Position numbers and translations under genes: made by a program
NCBI GenBank assembly: GCA_002838815.1
Contig: LQGW01000025.1
Location: forward strand, 1 to 57,313
Reading direction: 5' to 3'
Source: Clostridiaceae bacterium JG1575
GTDB taxonomy: Bacteria; Bacillota; Clostridia; Clostridiales; Clostridiaceae
DNA length: 57,313 nt
Notes under the pieces: generated by a model
Told to the model about the DNA's origin: nothing
The model's database searches: none
Seen by the model: only the letters and a program-made list of their open reading frames with translations
Shown here: one piece after another, positions 50,185 to 57,313 of the stretch
Layout: every line of letters starts with the position of its first letter
How positions within the stretch are numbered: position 1 is the first letter of the stretch

Positions 50185-50736
50185 ATGAACGTATCCATTT
50201 TTGCAAGGGATATGAAACCCGCTGAGGGCATGGAGGATTTGATCGAGAAGAAATTATCTCGCTTGGACAAATACTTCAAGTCTGATGTGGACGCGAAGGT
50301 GACCCTGTCCGCCATCAAGCGCAATCAGAAGGTGGAGGTGTTGATTCCATTTAATGGACTGTATCTTCGGGCGGAGGAAACGACCGATGATATGCATAAA
50401 GCAGTGGATCGCGTGGTCGAAAAGCTCGAGCGGCAATTGAGAAAAAACAAGACCCGCATTGAGAAGCGGCACACCAAAGAGACGCTGCGCAACCCAAGCT
50501 TTAATGCTCAGGCATTTGCAGAACCCGAAGGGGGAATGGACGAGGAGGAGCAGGAGAAGCAGGTGGTTCGCACCAAGACTTTTGAATTAAAGCCCATGAC
50601 TGAGGATGAAGCCATTCTTCAGATGGAACTTTTGGGTCACAACTTCTACGTGTACGATGACCTCTCGGGCAATACCTGCGTATTGTACCGCAGAAACGAC
50701 GGAAATTACGGACTCATCGAGCGCTCCCAAGAATAG
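50185..50736 (+). CDS. hpf: Ribosome hibernation promoting factor, long form
   Basis: 183-residue protein that dimerises 70S ribosomes in stationary phase. The start at 50185 follows GAGAGGTGA. Residues 1-100 are the ribosome-binding betaalphabeta domain (LIEKKLSRLDKYF, EETTDDMHKAVDRVVEKLER); after a linker the C-terminal dimerisation domain begins near 125 (VRTKTFELKPMTEDEAILQM, ending with NDGNYGLIE). Long HPF is typical of Bacillota. Adjacent to secA, the common order in this phylum. Confidence 0.96.
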   Translation: MNVSIFARDMKPAEGMEDLIEKKLSRLDKYFKSDVDAKVTLSAIKRNQKVEVLIPFNGLYLRAEETTDDMHKAVDRVVEKLERQLRKNKTRIEKRHTKETLRNPSFNAQAFAEPEGGMDEEEQEKQVVRTKTFELKPMTEDEAILQMELLGHNFYVYDDLSGNTCVLYRRNDGNYGLIERSQE

Positions 50737-50765
50737 GGACTGGGCTTGGTGAAACGTACCGCTCT

Positions 50766-50812
50766 GGGAGCTCCTGAAAATATTTTTCGGGAGCTCCCGC
50801 ATTGTTTTTTTT
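50766..50812 (+). terminator. hpf terminator
   Basis: GGGAGCTCC (50766-50774) pairs with GGGAGCTCCC (50789-50798), then T8. Confidence 0.88.
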
Positions 50813-50907
50813 GGAAAAATAGCAGGGATTGAGGCACGAGAGGGGCTTTAAGCGCCTGAGAAGCCCCCGAATTGACGGGATGCTTTGTGGGGCAAATGAT
50901 GCATTTT

Positions 50908-50938
50908 TTGAACGAAAGAGGCTGGGAACTGGTATAAT
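50908..50938 (+). promoter_or_regulatory. secA promoter
   Basis: TTGAAC (50908-50913), 19-base spacer, TATAAT (50933-50938) with an extended TGG. Confidence 0.7.
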
Positions 50939-50991
50939 AGAGGTTGAGATGCCCTATGTATGGTTGGGGTTTCGATGAATCGGAGGACATG

Positions 50992-53502
50992 ATGGGATTA
51001 CTAGATAAACTATTTGGCACCTACTCAGAGCGTGAAGTTAATCGCATTCTGCCGACGGTGCAGAAAATTAATGCGCTGGAAGCAAAATACCAGGCCATGA
51101 GCGATGAAGAGCTCCAGGCCATGACCCCACACTTTAAGGAGCGGCTGGCTCAAGGGGAAACCTTGGACGATCTTTTGGTCGATGCGTATGCGCTGGTTCG
51201 GGAGGCTTCCGTGCGGGTGCTGGGGATGCGTCATTTTGATGTTCAGATGATCGGCGGCATCGTCCTTCACCAAGGACGGATCGCTGAAATGAAAACAGGA
51301 GAAGGAAAAACTTTAGTGGCCACCTTGCCCTGTTATTTGAATGGCCTCACGGGTCAAGGCGTCCATGTGGTCACGGTGAATGACTATTTGGCGAAGCTTC
51401 AGGGGGAATGGATGGGGGAACTCTATCAATTCTTGGGCTTGAGCACGGGCATCATTTTGCACGGCTTGACTGCTGAGGAGCGCCGCGAAGCATACGCCAG
51501 CGACATTACCTATGGCACCAACAACGAATTTGGATTTGATTATCTGCGCGACAATATGGTGGTCTACCAAGAAGAGATGGTGCAGCGACCCTTGCAGTTT
51601 GCCATCGTGGATGAGGTGGACTCCATCCTCATTGACGAAGCCAGAACCCCGCTGATCATTTCCGGCGAAGGAGATAAATCCACAGAGATGTATCAGGTAG
51701 CGGATGTCTTTGTGAAGCGTCTGCATGAAACGGATGATTTTACCAAGGATGAAAAGGCTCACTCCGTCATTTTGACCGAAGAAGGCATCGCTAAGGTGGA
51801 GAAGTACTTCAATTTGGAGAACTTCGGGGATACCAGCCACATGGAGCTCCAGCACCACATCAATCAAGCGTTGAAGGCTAATTACTTATTCAAGGCGGAT
51901 AAGGATTATATGGTGAAGGATGGTGAAATCATCATTGTGGATGAATTCACCGGACGACTGATGGAGGGTCGGCGTTACTCGGATGGGTTGCATCAGGCCA
52001 TTGAAGCCAAAGAGCATGTGGATGTCTTAAAAGAATCCAAGACGCTTGCGACGATCACCTTCCAGAATTATTTCCGCATGTACCATAAGCTTTCAGGCAT
52101 GACTGGAACGGCTCTTACGGAAGAGAATGAATTCCGGTCCACCTATAATCTGGACGTCATCGTCATCCCGACGAACCTCCCTGTGGTGCGTAAAGATCAT
52201 CCGGATGTGGTGTATAAAACTGTGGAAGGGAAATATCGTGGGTTGCTTGAAGAAATCGTCGAAACGTACCAAAGGGGTCAGCCGGTGCTCGTGGGTACCA
52301 CTTCAGTGGAAAAATCCGAATTGGTCAGCGAGCTTTTAAAGCGTGCTCACGTGCCGCACCAAGTGCTTAATGCTCGCTATCATGAAAAAGAAGCAGAGAT
52401 CGTCTCTCATGCTGGGGAAAAGGGCATGGTCACCATCGCCACCAATATGGCCGGCCGCGGTACGGATATCAAGCTCGGCGAGGGAGTTCGAGAATTGGGC
52501 GGGCTGAAAATTCTTGGCACCGAGCGCCATGAGGCGCGCCGTATTGACAATCAGCTGCGCGGTCGTTCCGGGCGGCAGGGGGATCCTGGAGAGTCTCGGT
52601 TTTACATTTCTCTCGACGATGATCTTATGCGGATCTTCGGCGGCGATCTTTTGAAGGATCGGGTTTCGCGCCTCGGCTTAAAGGATGACGAAGCCATTGA
52701 GTCCCGCATGGTGTCCGGCGCCATTGAAAATGCTCAAAAGAAAGTGGAAGGCAATAACTTTGATTCTCGAAAAACGTTGTTGGGCTATGACGACGTCATG
52801 AATCAGCAGCGGGAGATCATCTACCGCCAGCGCCGGGAGGTCATGCAGGGGGAGGATCTTAAGGAAAGCATTCAGGGCATGATGGTTCGCGCCATTGACG
52901 CCGCCGTGGATCGTTTTACCCAAGGGGATCAGAACACCGATGAAGATTACCAGAATCTTGCCCGATACATGCAGATTTTGGTGGCACAGGATGCGTCGCT
53001 GTCCATTGAATCCTTAAAAGAGCAGTCGGCCCAGGAGGTTAAAGACTACTATAAAAAGGCCGCCTTTGACCGTTATGAGGCCCAGGAGCAAAAATACCCC
53101 GATCAAATACGGGAATTGGAACGCGTGGTGCTCTTGCGGGTGGTGGACAACAAATGGATGGATCACATTGATAACATGGATCGGCTCAAACGAGGCATCG
53201 GGCTTCGGGCCTACCGTCAGCAGGATCCCGTTCAGGCCTATCAGTTTGAAGGAACGGACATGTTCAATGAAATGATTGAAACGATTGATGAAGAAACCAC
53301 CCGCTTCCTTTTAAATGTGGAGATCCGTACCCATGAGGAAGTGGAGCGAGAGCAGGTTGCTAAGGAAACGGGCACCAATCAAGACGACAGCCTGCCCAAC
53401 CAGCCCGTGGTTCGCAAAGAGCAAAAAGTGGGCCGCAACGACCCTTGTCCGTGTGGATCGGGGAAAAAGTATAAAAACTGCCACGGTCGAGGAAAAAACT
53501 AA
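50992..53502 (+). CDS. secA: SecA, preprotein translocase ATPase
   Basis: 836-residue motor that drives proteins through SecYEG. ATG 50992 is five bases after CGGAGG, better than ATG 50989. Walker A TGEGKT has Lys106; [15 protein letters not shown] is the Walker B/DEVD box; [11 protein letters not shown] and [16 protein letters not shown] are helicase motif V and VI. A helical scaffold and substrate clamp follow. The C-terminal zinc (SEC-C) motif is Cys819, Cys821, Cys830 and His831 ([15 protein letters not shown]), used for SecB-like or ribosome contact. Confidence 0.98.
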   Translation: MGLLDKLFGTYSEREVNRILPTVQKINALEAKYQAMSDEELQAMTPHFKERLAQGETLDDLLVDAYALVREASVRVLGMRHFDVQMIGGIVLHQGRIAEMKTGEGKTLVATLPCYLNGLTGQGVHVVTVNDYLAKLQGEWMGELYQFLGLSTGIILHGLTAEERREAYASDITYGTNNEFGFDYLRDNMVVYQEEMVQRPLQFAIVDEVDSILIDEARTPLIISGEGDKSTEMYQVADVFVKRLHETDDFTKDEKAHSVILTEEGIAKVEKYFNLENFGDTSHMELQHHINQALKANYLFKADKDYMVKDGEIIIVDEFTGRLMEGRRYSDGLHQAIEAKEHVDVLKESKTLATITFQNYFRMYHKLSGMTGTALTEENEFRSTYNLDVIVIPTNLPVVRKDHPDVVYKTVEGKYRGLLEEIVETYQRGQPVLVGTTSVEKSELVSELLKRAHVPHQVLNARYHEKEAEIVSHAGEKGMVTIATNMAGRGTDIKLGEGVRELGGLKILGTERHEARRIDNQLRGRSGRQGDPGESRFYISLDDDLMRIFGGDLLKDRVSRLGLKDDEAIESRMVSGAIENAQKKVEGNNFDSRKTLLGYDDVMNQQREIIYRQRREVMQGEDLKESIQGMMVRAIDAAVDRFTQGDQNTDEDYQNLARYMQILVAQDASLSIESLKEQSAQEVKDYYKKAAFDRYEAQEQKYPDQIRELERVVLLRVVDNKWMDHIDNMDRLKRGIGLRAYRQQDPVQAYQFEGTDMFNEMIETIDEETTRFLLNVEIRTHEEVEREQVAKETGTNQDDSLPNQPVVRKEQKVGRNDPCPCGSGKKYKNCHGRGKN

Positions 53503-53520
53503 AGAAAGGGCCAATGGTCC

Positions 53521-53560
53521 AAGCAGCGTCTCCATGGATGGGGGCGCTGCTTTGTCTTGG
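53521..53560 (+). terminator. secA terminator
   Basis: AAGCAGCG (53521-53528) pairs with CGCTGCTT (53545-53552), followed by TGTCTT. Confidence 0.7.
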
Positions 53561-53628
53561 GGCCAAATCCAAGAAAAGGAGCGGATCTGGCGCGCTTTAC
53601 GCCTTTTACGCAGGGTCGCCCCGTATAG

Positions 53629-53634
53629 TATAAT
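53629..53634 (+). promoter_or_regulatory. prfB-tex promoter -10
   Basis: TATAAT (53629-53634), with TTTTAC at 53604-53609 as a weak -35 at 19 bases; a leader of about 95 bases precedes prfB. Confidence 0.6.
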
Positions 53635-53734
53635 AAGGGGAAGAGGGAGCGGAGCAACACTCCATATGGGAGCGGGCCGCCCTTTTTGATGGAATTACCC
53701 CGAAGGGAGCCATTCAATAAAGAGAGGTGAAAGC

Positions 53735-54851
53735 ATGTTTTTAAAGCTGCAAGAAGCAATGCAACAAATCGGCGAAGTGGACGCGAAAATCCAAGCCGTG
53801 AAGGAGAGTCTTTGACGAGGCGAAGTTGACCCTTCGTTTGTCTGAATTGAATGGGAAAATGAGTGAGCCAGGATTTTGGGATCACCCGGAGAAAGCCCGG
53901 GGCATCTCCCAGGAGGCCGTTTCCCTTCAAGACTCGTTGAAAGCCATTGCTCATTTCGAAGAGCGCTGCTCGGATTTGAAGGTTCTTTATGAACTGAGCG
54001 AAGACGATGAATCGGCGGAGCGGGAGCTTTATGCGGAATACCTTCGCTTGAATGCGGATTTGGATGAATATCTCCTGGTGGTGCATTTAAATGGAGAATA
54101 TGATGCCAACAACGCCATCTTGAGTTTGCATGTGGGCGTGGGAGGTAACGATGCTCAGGACTTTACGCAGATGCTTTTACGGATGTACCTTCGCTGGGCC
54201 GAAAAGCGGGGCTTTCGCACCGAGCTTTTAAGTCAGCTGGATGGGGAGGAAGCGGGGATCCGGGAAGCGGTCCTAAAAATCACGGGGCCTTATGCCTATG
54301 GCTATTTAAAAAGCGAGAAGGGCGTTCATCGCTTGGTGCGGATTTCCCCCTTCAACACCAACGGCAAACGTCAGACCTCTTTTGCCTCGGTGGAAGTGAT
54401 GCCGGAGCTCAAAGAGGATCAAGATGTGGTGATCTCTCCTGACGATTTGAAGGTGGATACGTATCGTTCGGGAGGCGCCGGAGGACAGCACGTTAATAAG
54501 ACCGAGTCCGCCGTGCGGATCACACACTTGCCCACGGGGGTAGTGGTGCAGTGCCAGAATGAACGCAGTCAGCACAACAATCGGGAGGTGGCCATGGCCC
54601 TATTAAAATCTCGTTTGGCGGAGCTCAAAGAACGCGCCCACATGGAAAAGGTGGAGGAGTTGGTGGGGGAACAAAAAGACATGGGCTGGGGATCGCAGAT
54701 CCGAAGCTATGTGTTCAACCCGTATCAGCTGGTGAAGGACCATCGAACGCTCGCGGAGACCAGCGACGTTTCGGGGGTGTTGGATGGGGACATTGAGCGG
54801 TTCATCCAAGAATATTTAAAAAAGAAAGTACAGGGGGAACTGACGAAATGA
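53735..54851 (+). CDS. prfB: Peptide chain release factor 2, programmed +1 frameshift
   Basis: Release factor for UGA and UAA codons, 371 residues after frameshift. ATG 53735 follows AGAGAGGTGA. The first 26 codons end with CTT-TGA at 53810-53815; reading continues in the +1 frame from GAC 53814 to the stop at 54851. SPF (RISPFNTNGKRQTSF) reads the stop codon, and GGQ (GGAGGQHVNKTE) drives peptide release. RF2-type SPF, not PAT of RF1, together with the shift, fix identity. It overlaps tex by ATGA. Confidence 0.97.
53801..53816 (+). promoter_or_regulatory. prfB +1 frameshift site
   Basis: AAGGAG (53801-53806), AGT, CTT, in-frame TGA, C: the internal Shine-Dalgarno, three-base spacing, slippery CUU and UGAC context of the known autoregulatory site. 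Low RF2 lets the ribosome slip; high RF2 stops synthesis. Confidence 0.97.
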
Positions 54852-57031
54852 AGACCATCAACGAACAGCTGGCTAAGGAGCTGAATATTGGGGAAGAGCA
54901 GGTTCAAGCGACGGTGGAGCTTTTAGATGAAGGCAATACGGTGCCGTTCATCGCACGTTATCGCAAAGAAAAGACTGGGGCGCTGGACGATGAGGTACTG
55001 CGCCGCCTGTCGGAGCGATTGACGTATCTTCGAAACTTGGACGCTCGTCGCACGGATGTTTCTCGGCTGATTGAGGAGCAGGGGAAAATGACCCCGGAGC
55101 TCCAGGAGGCCATCGGCCAAGCAGAAACCATGACTGAACTGGAGGACTTATACCGCCCCTATCGACCAAAGAAGCGCACTCGGGCGATGTTGGCCCGGGA
55201 GAAGGGCCTAGGTCCCTTGGCGGACTTTATTTTAGCAGGAGAGGGGGATGTTGAGGCAAAAGCCCAGAACTACCTTAGTGAGGAGCAGGGCATCCTTGAT
55301 GGCGCGTCCGCCATCTCCCAAGCGTTGGATATCATTGCGGAGGGGCTCTCAGAGAATGCAGAGCATCGCAAATGGATGCGGGACTACTGTTTGCGCCTTG
55401 GCACGATCAGCACCAAGGGGGAGGGTGAGGATTCGCCCTATGAGATGTATTTTGACTTTCAAGAGAGCGTCAAGACCCTTCCCGGCCATCGAATCTTGGC
55501 CATCAATCGCGGTGAGAAAGAAGGGGTCTTAAAGGTGACCTTGGAGGTGGATCAACAGATCATTGAGGATCATATGATGGACCATCAGCCCAATGTGACT
55601 ACTAAGAACCGGCCTTATATTTTAAAGGCCGTGAAAGATGCGCAAAAACGCCTGATTTGGCCGGCCATTGAGCGGGAAATCCGGAATCTTTTGACCGAAC
55701 GGGCGGAGCGCGGCGCCATTGAAGTGTTTTCGAAGAACCTTGGAGCACTGCTGATGCAAGCGCCGGTCAAGGGGAAGCGAGTGATGGGCTTTGATCCAGG
55801 ATTTCGCACGGGCTGTAAAATTGCGGTGCTGGATGAACGAGGGAGCTACTTGGAGTCCACGGCGGTCTATCCCACCGTGCCAAGGAACGATGTTCGGGGA
55901 ACGATAAAAACCTTGAAAGCGCTGATTGAGAAGCATCAGGTCGACATCATCTCCTTGGGCAACGGCACCGCTTCCCGAGAATCCGAAGAGGTCATTGGCC
56001 AAATGATCTCAGAGATCAAAAAAGAAACGGAGCGGGAGGTTCAGTACGTAATTACCTCAGAATCCGGAGCATCTGTGTATTCGGCGTCGGATCTTGCCAC
56101 TCGGGAATATCCTGATTTGGATGTCACGGTGCGAGGCGCCATTTCCATTGGACGTCGGCTGCAAGATCCCCTGGCGGAGCTGGTAAAAATCGATCCCAAA
56201 AGCATTGGCGTTGGGCAATACCAGCACGATATTGATCAAAAGCGACTGGATGAATCTCTTTGTGGGGTCGTAGAAGACTGTGTGAACTCTGTGGGTGTGG
56301 ACTTAAATACCGCGACCCCGTCGCTTTTGACCTACGTTTCTGGCATCAATAAAACCATCGCAGAAAACATTGTGACCTATCGAAACGAGGTCCAGGGATT
56401 CACCTCAAGAAAAGAACTCAAAAAAGTAAAACGCCTTGGCGATAAAGCCTTTGAGCAGTGTGCTGGCTTTCTTCGAGTCGCGGAGTCCAAAGAGGTCCTG
56501 GATCATACGGCAGTACACCCTGAATCCTACGCCACGGCAAAATCCATTCTGGAGAAGCTGGGCTTTGAAGCTAAGGATCTGCGCAGGGGAGACTTCAAAG
56601 GCCTGCGGGAGCTGGCCAACGGATATGGCATTGCCAAACTCAGTGAAGAGACGGGGGCAGGGGAGCCGACCATTCGGGATATTCTATCCGAATTGGCCAA
56701 GCCCGGTCGCGATCCTCGGGAGGAACTGCCTCCTCCGGTATTCAAAACCGGCGTTTTGGCGCTGGCGGACTTAGAGGAAGGAATGCTCCTAAAAGGAACG
56801 GTCCGTAACGTGTCTGATTTTGGCGCTTTTGTGGACATTGGCGTCCACCAGGACGGTTTGGTGCACATCAGCCAGCTTTCTGACCGCTTCGTTAAAAACC
56901 CCATGGAAGTCGTTAAAGTAGGAGACATTGTAGAGGTTCGTGTTCTTTCCGTAGACCGCAAGCGCAAGCGCATCTCTCTGTCTATGAAAGGACTTGGCCC
57001 CAAAAGTTCGACTCAGAAACACCGCTCATAG
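54848..57031 (+). CDS. tex: Tex-family transcription accessory protein with S1 domain
   Basis: 727-residue nucleic-acid-binding protein. Domains: N-terminal helical Tex part (TVPFIARYRKEKTGALDDE at 30-48, LEDLYRPYRPKKRTRA near 105), YqgF/RNase H-like region around 315-445 (GFDPGFRTGCKIAVLDERG), helix-hairpin-helix repeats (LLTYVSGINKTIAENIV and FTSRKELKKVKRLG), and a C-terminal S1 RNA-binding domain near 640-715 (GTVRNVSDFGAFVDIGVHQD). Tex influences transcription and toxin gene expression in some pathogens; its core role is unsettled. The start overlaps the prfB stop as ATGA, so it is coupled to RF2 synthesis. Confidence 0.96.
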   Translation: MKTINEQLAKELNIGEEQVQATVELLDEGNTVPFIARYRKEKTGALDDEVLRRLSERLTYLRNLDARRTDVSRLIEEQGKMTPELQEAIGQAETMTELEDLYRPYRPKKRTRAMLAREKGLGPLADFILAGEGDVEAKAQNYLSEEQGILDGASAISQALDIIAEGLSENAEHRKWMRDYCLRLGTISTKGEGEDSPYEMYFDFQESVKTLPGHRILAINRGEKEGVLKVTLEVDQQIIEDHMMDHQPNVTTKNRPYILKAVKDAQKRLIWPAIEREIRNLLTERAERGAIEVFSKNLGALLMQAPVKGKRVMGFDPGFRTGCKIAVLDERGSYLESTAVYPTVPRNDVRGTIKTLKALIEKHQVDIISLGNGTASRESEEVIGQMISEIKKETEREVQYVITSESGASVYSASDLATREYPDLDVTVRGAISIGRRLQDPLAELVKIDPKSIGVGQYQHDIDQKRLDESLCGVVEDCVNSVGVDLNTATPSLLTYVSGINKTIAENIVTYRNEVQGFTSRKELKKVKRLGDKAFEQCAGFLRVAESKEVLDHTAVHPESYATAKSILEKLGFEAKDLRRGDFKGLRELANGYGIAKLSEETGAGEPTIRDILSELAKPGRDPREELPPPVFKTGVLALADLEEGMLLKGTVRNVSDFGAFVDIGVHQDGLVHISQLSDRFVKNPMEVVKVGDIVEVRVLSVDRKRKRISLSMKGLGPKSSTQKHRS

Positions 57032-57079
57032 AGACGACGAGTCTCCCTTAACTCCTCGCTTAAAAACCCAAATCAGTAT

Positions 57080-57125
57080 AAAAACAGCCAAGAATCAACG
57101 CCTATGATTCTTGGCTGTTTTTTTC
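57080..57125 (+). terminator. tex terminator
   Basis: AAAACAGCCAAGAATCA pairs with TGATTCTTGGCTGTTTT, followed by T run: a perfect 17-bp stem. Confidence 0.95.
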
Positions 57126-57276
57126 GATCGATCGCATTGGGCAGGCGTTTTTGAAACCAAAGTGGACCCAAGGGGAATAATTTTTATTTGTAATAGGTAA
57201 AAGATAATAATAAAGCTGGCATTACATTATAGCGGTAAATAAAAAGAATAAATCTCGTTTTGACTAATCATATTTA
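57126..57276. other. AT-rich flank before the right inverted repeat
   Basis: No gene. Base composition turns strongly A/T from about 57174, as is common at insertion sites for IS256-type elements. Confidence 0.5.
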
Positions 57277-57313
57277 GATAAAGTCCATATAATTGTGTAA
57301 AAGTATAAAAGGT
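57277..57313. repeat. Right 37-bp inverted end repeat, IS256-family-like terminus
   Basis: Exact reverse complement of positions 1-37. It begins GATAAAGTCCATATAATTGT at the outside edge of the presumed element, which continues beyond the window. Confidence 0.75.

Noticed and set aside
1-57313. tRNA, rRNA, tmRNA, SRP or RNase P RNA genes
   Set aside because: Gaps between genes were read for T-loop, CCA-end and conserved RNA cores; none was found.
1-57313. CRISPR array or prophage
   Set aside because: No regularly spaced repeats and no phage structural, integrase or transposase genes inside the window.

Overview
The window is a chromosomal stretch of an anaerobic Gram-positive bacterium, probably class Clostridia or Tissierellia in the Bacillota. 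The evidence is lineage style rather than a single marker. Strong GGAGG ribosome-binding sites and TTGnnn/TATAAT promoters precede most operons. There is a single-chain pyruvate:ferredoxin oxidoreductase, the complete [FeFe]-hydrogenase maturation set, a MurG of the staphylococcal type, long-form HPF and an autoregulatory prfB frameshift, with no sign of respiratory genes. The sequence is moderately GC-rich except for AT-rich islands near 42 kb and at the right end. Both ends carry the same 37-bp sequence in inverted orientation. It resembles an IS256-family terminus, so the window looks like the unique DNA between two copies of one insertion sequence.

Layout. 0-7.5 kb: a GerMN lipoprotein and a giant DUF4011-type helicase/nuclease fusion. 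7.6-13.9 kb: an HtrA-type lipoprotein protease, a divergent MurE-like ligase coupled to MurG, a beta-CASP ribonuclease-type hydrolase and a GNAT acetyltransferase. 14.3-22.2 kb: PFOR, transaldolase, a TlpA/CcdA thiol pair and a VanW lipoprotein. 22.4-25.7 kb (minus strand): ASCH protein, a Y-family polymerase with a coupled small protein, and an anchored alpha/beta hydrolase. 25.9-29.7 kb: a LEA-like membrane protein, an aldehyde dehydrogenase and a small membrane protein. 29.9-33.0 kb: csoR-copA-copZ copper export. 33.2-36.1 kb (minus): thiS-thiF-thiG-thiH. 36.8-40.9 kb (plus): TM1266-like gene-hydE-hydG-hydF. 41.0-48.3 kb (mostly minus): FNT channel, an orphan response regulator with a degenerate receiver, a class-IV aminotransferase, a HAD phosphatase, a Cys/His-rich DUF1292 protein, a CBS-type family II pyrophosphatase and an unknown protein. 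48.5-57.0 kb (plus): deoC with a frameshifted companion, a lipocalin-like protein, hpf, secA, prfB and tex.

How it fits together. PFOR and the HydE/G/F maturases belong to ferredoxin-linked fermentative hydrogen metabolism, although the hydrogenase itself is not here. The divergent thi and hyd operons put two related tyrosine-cleaving radical-SAM enzymes, ThiH and HydG, side by side around a 0.9-kb regulatory region rich in hairpins. I think that region is the most interesting part of the window. It holds a hyd leader with mutually exclusive terminator and antiterminator pairings, an intrinsic terminator just before thiS without a visible TPP riboswitch, and a possible structured RNA between them. 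Other points worth a second look are the degenerate response regulator with direct-repeat sites in its divergent promoter, the 8-Cys/9-His repeat module on a DUF1292 protein, the LEA-like anchored protein and the MurE-like ligase that lacks expected MurE motifs. No rRNA, tRNA, CRISPR array or prophage was found.
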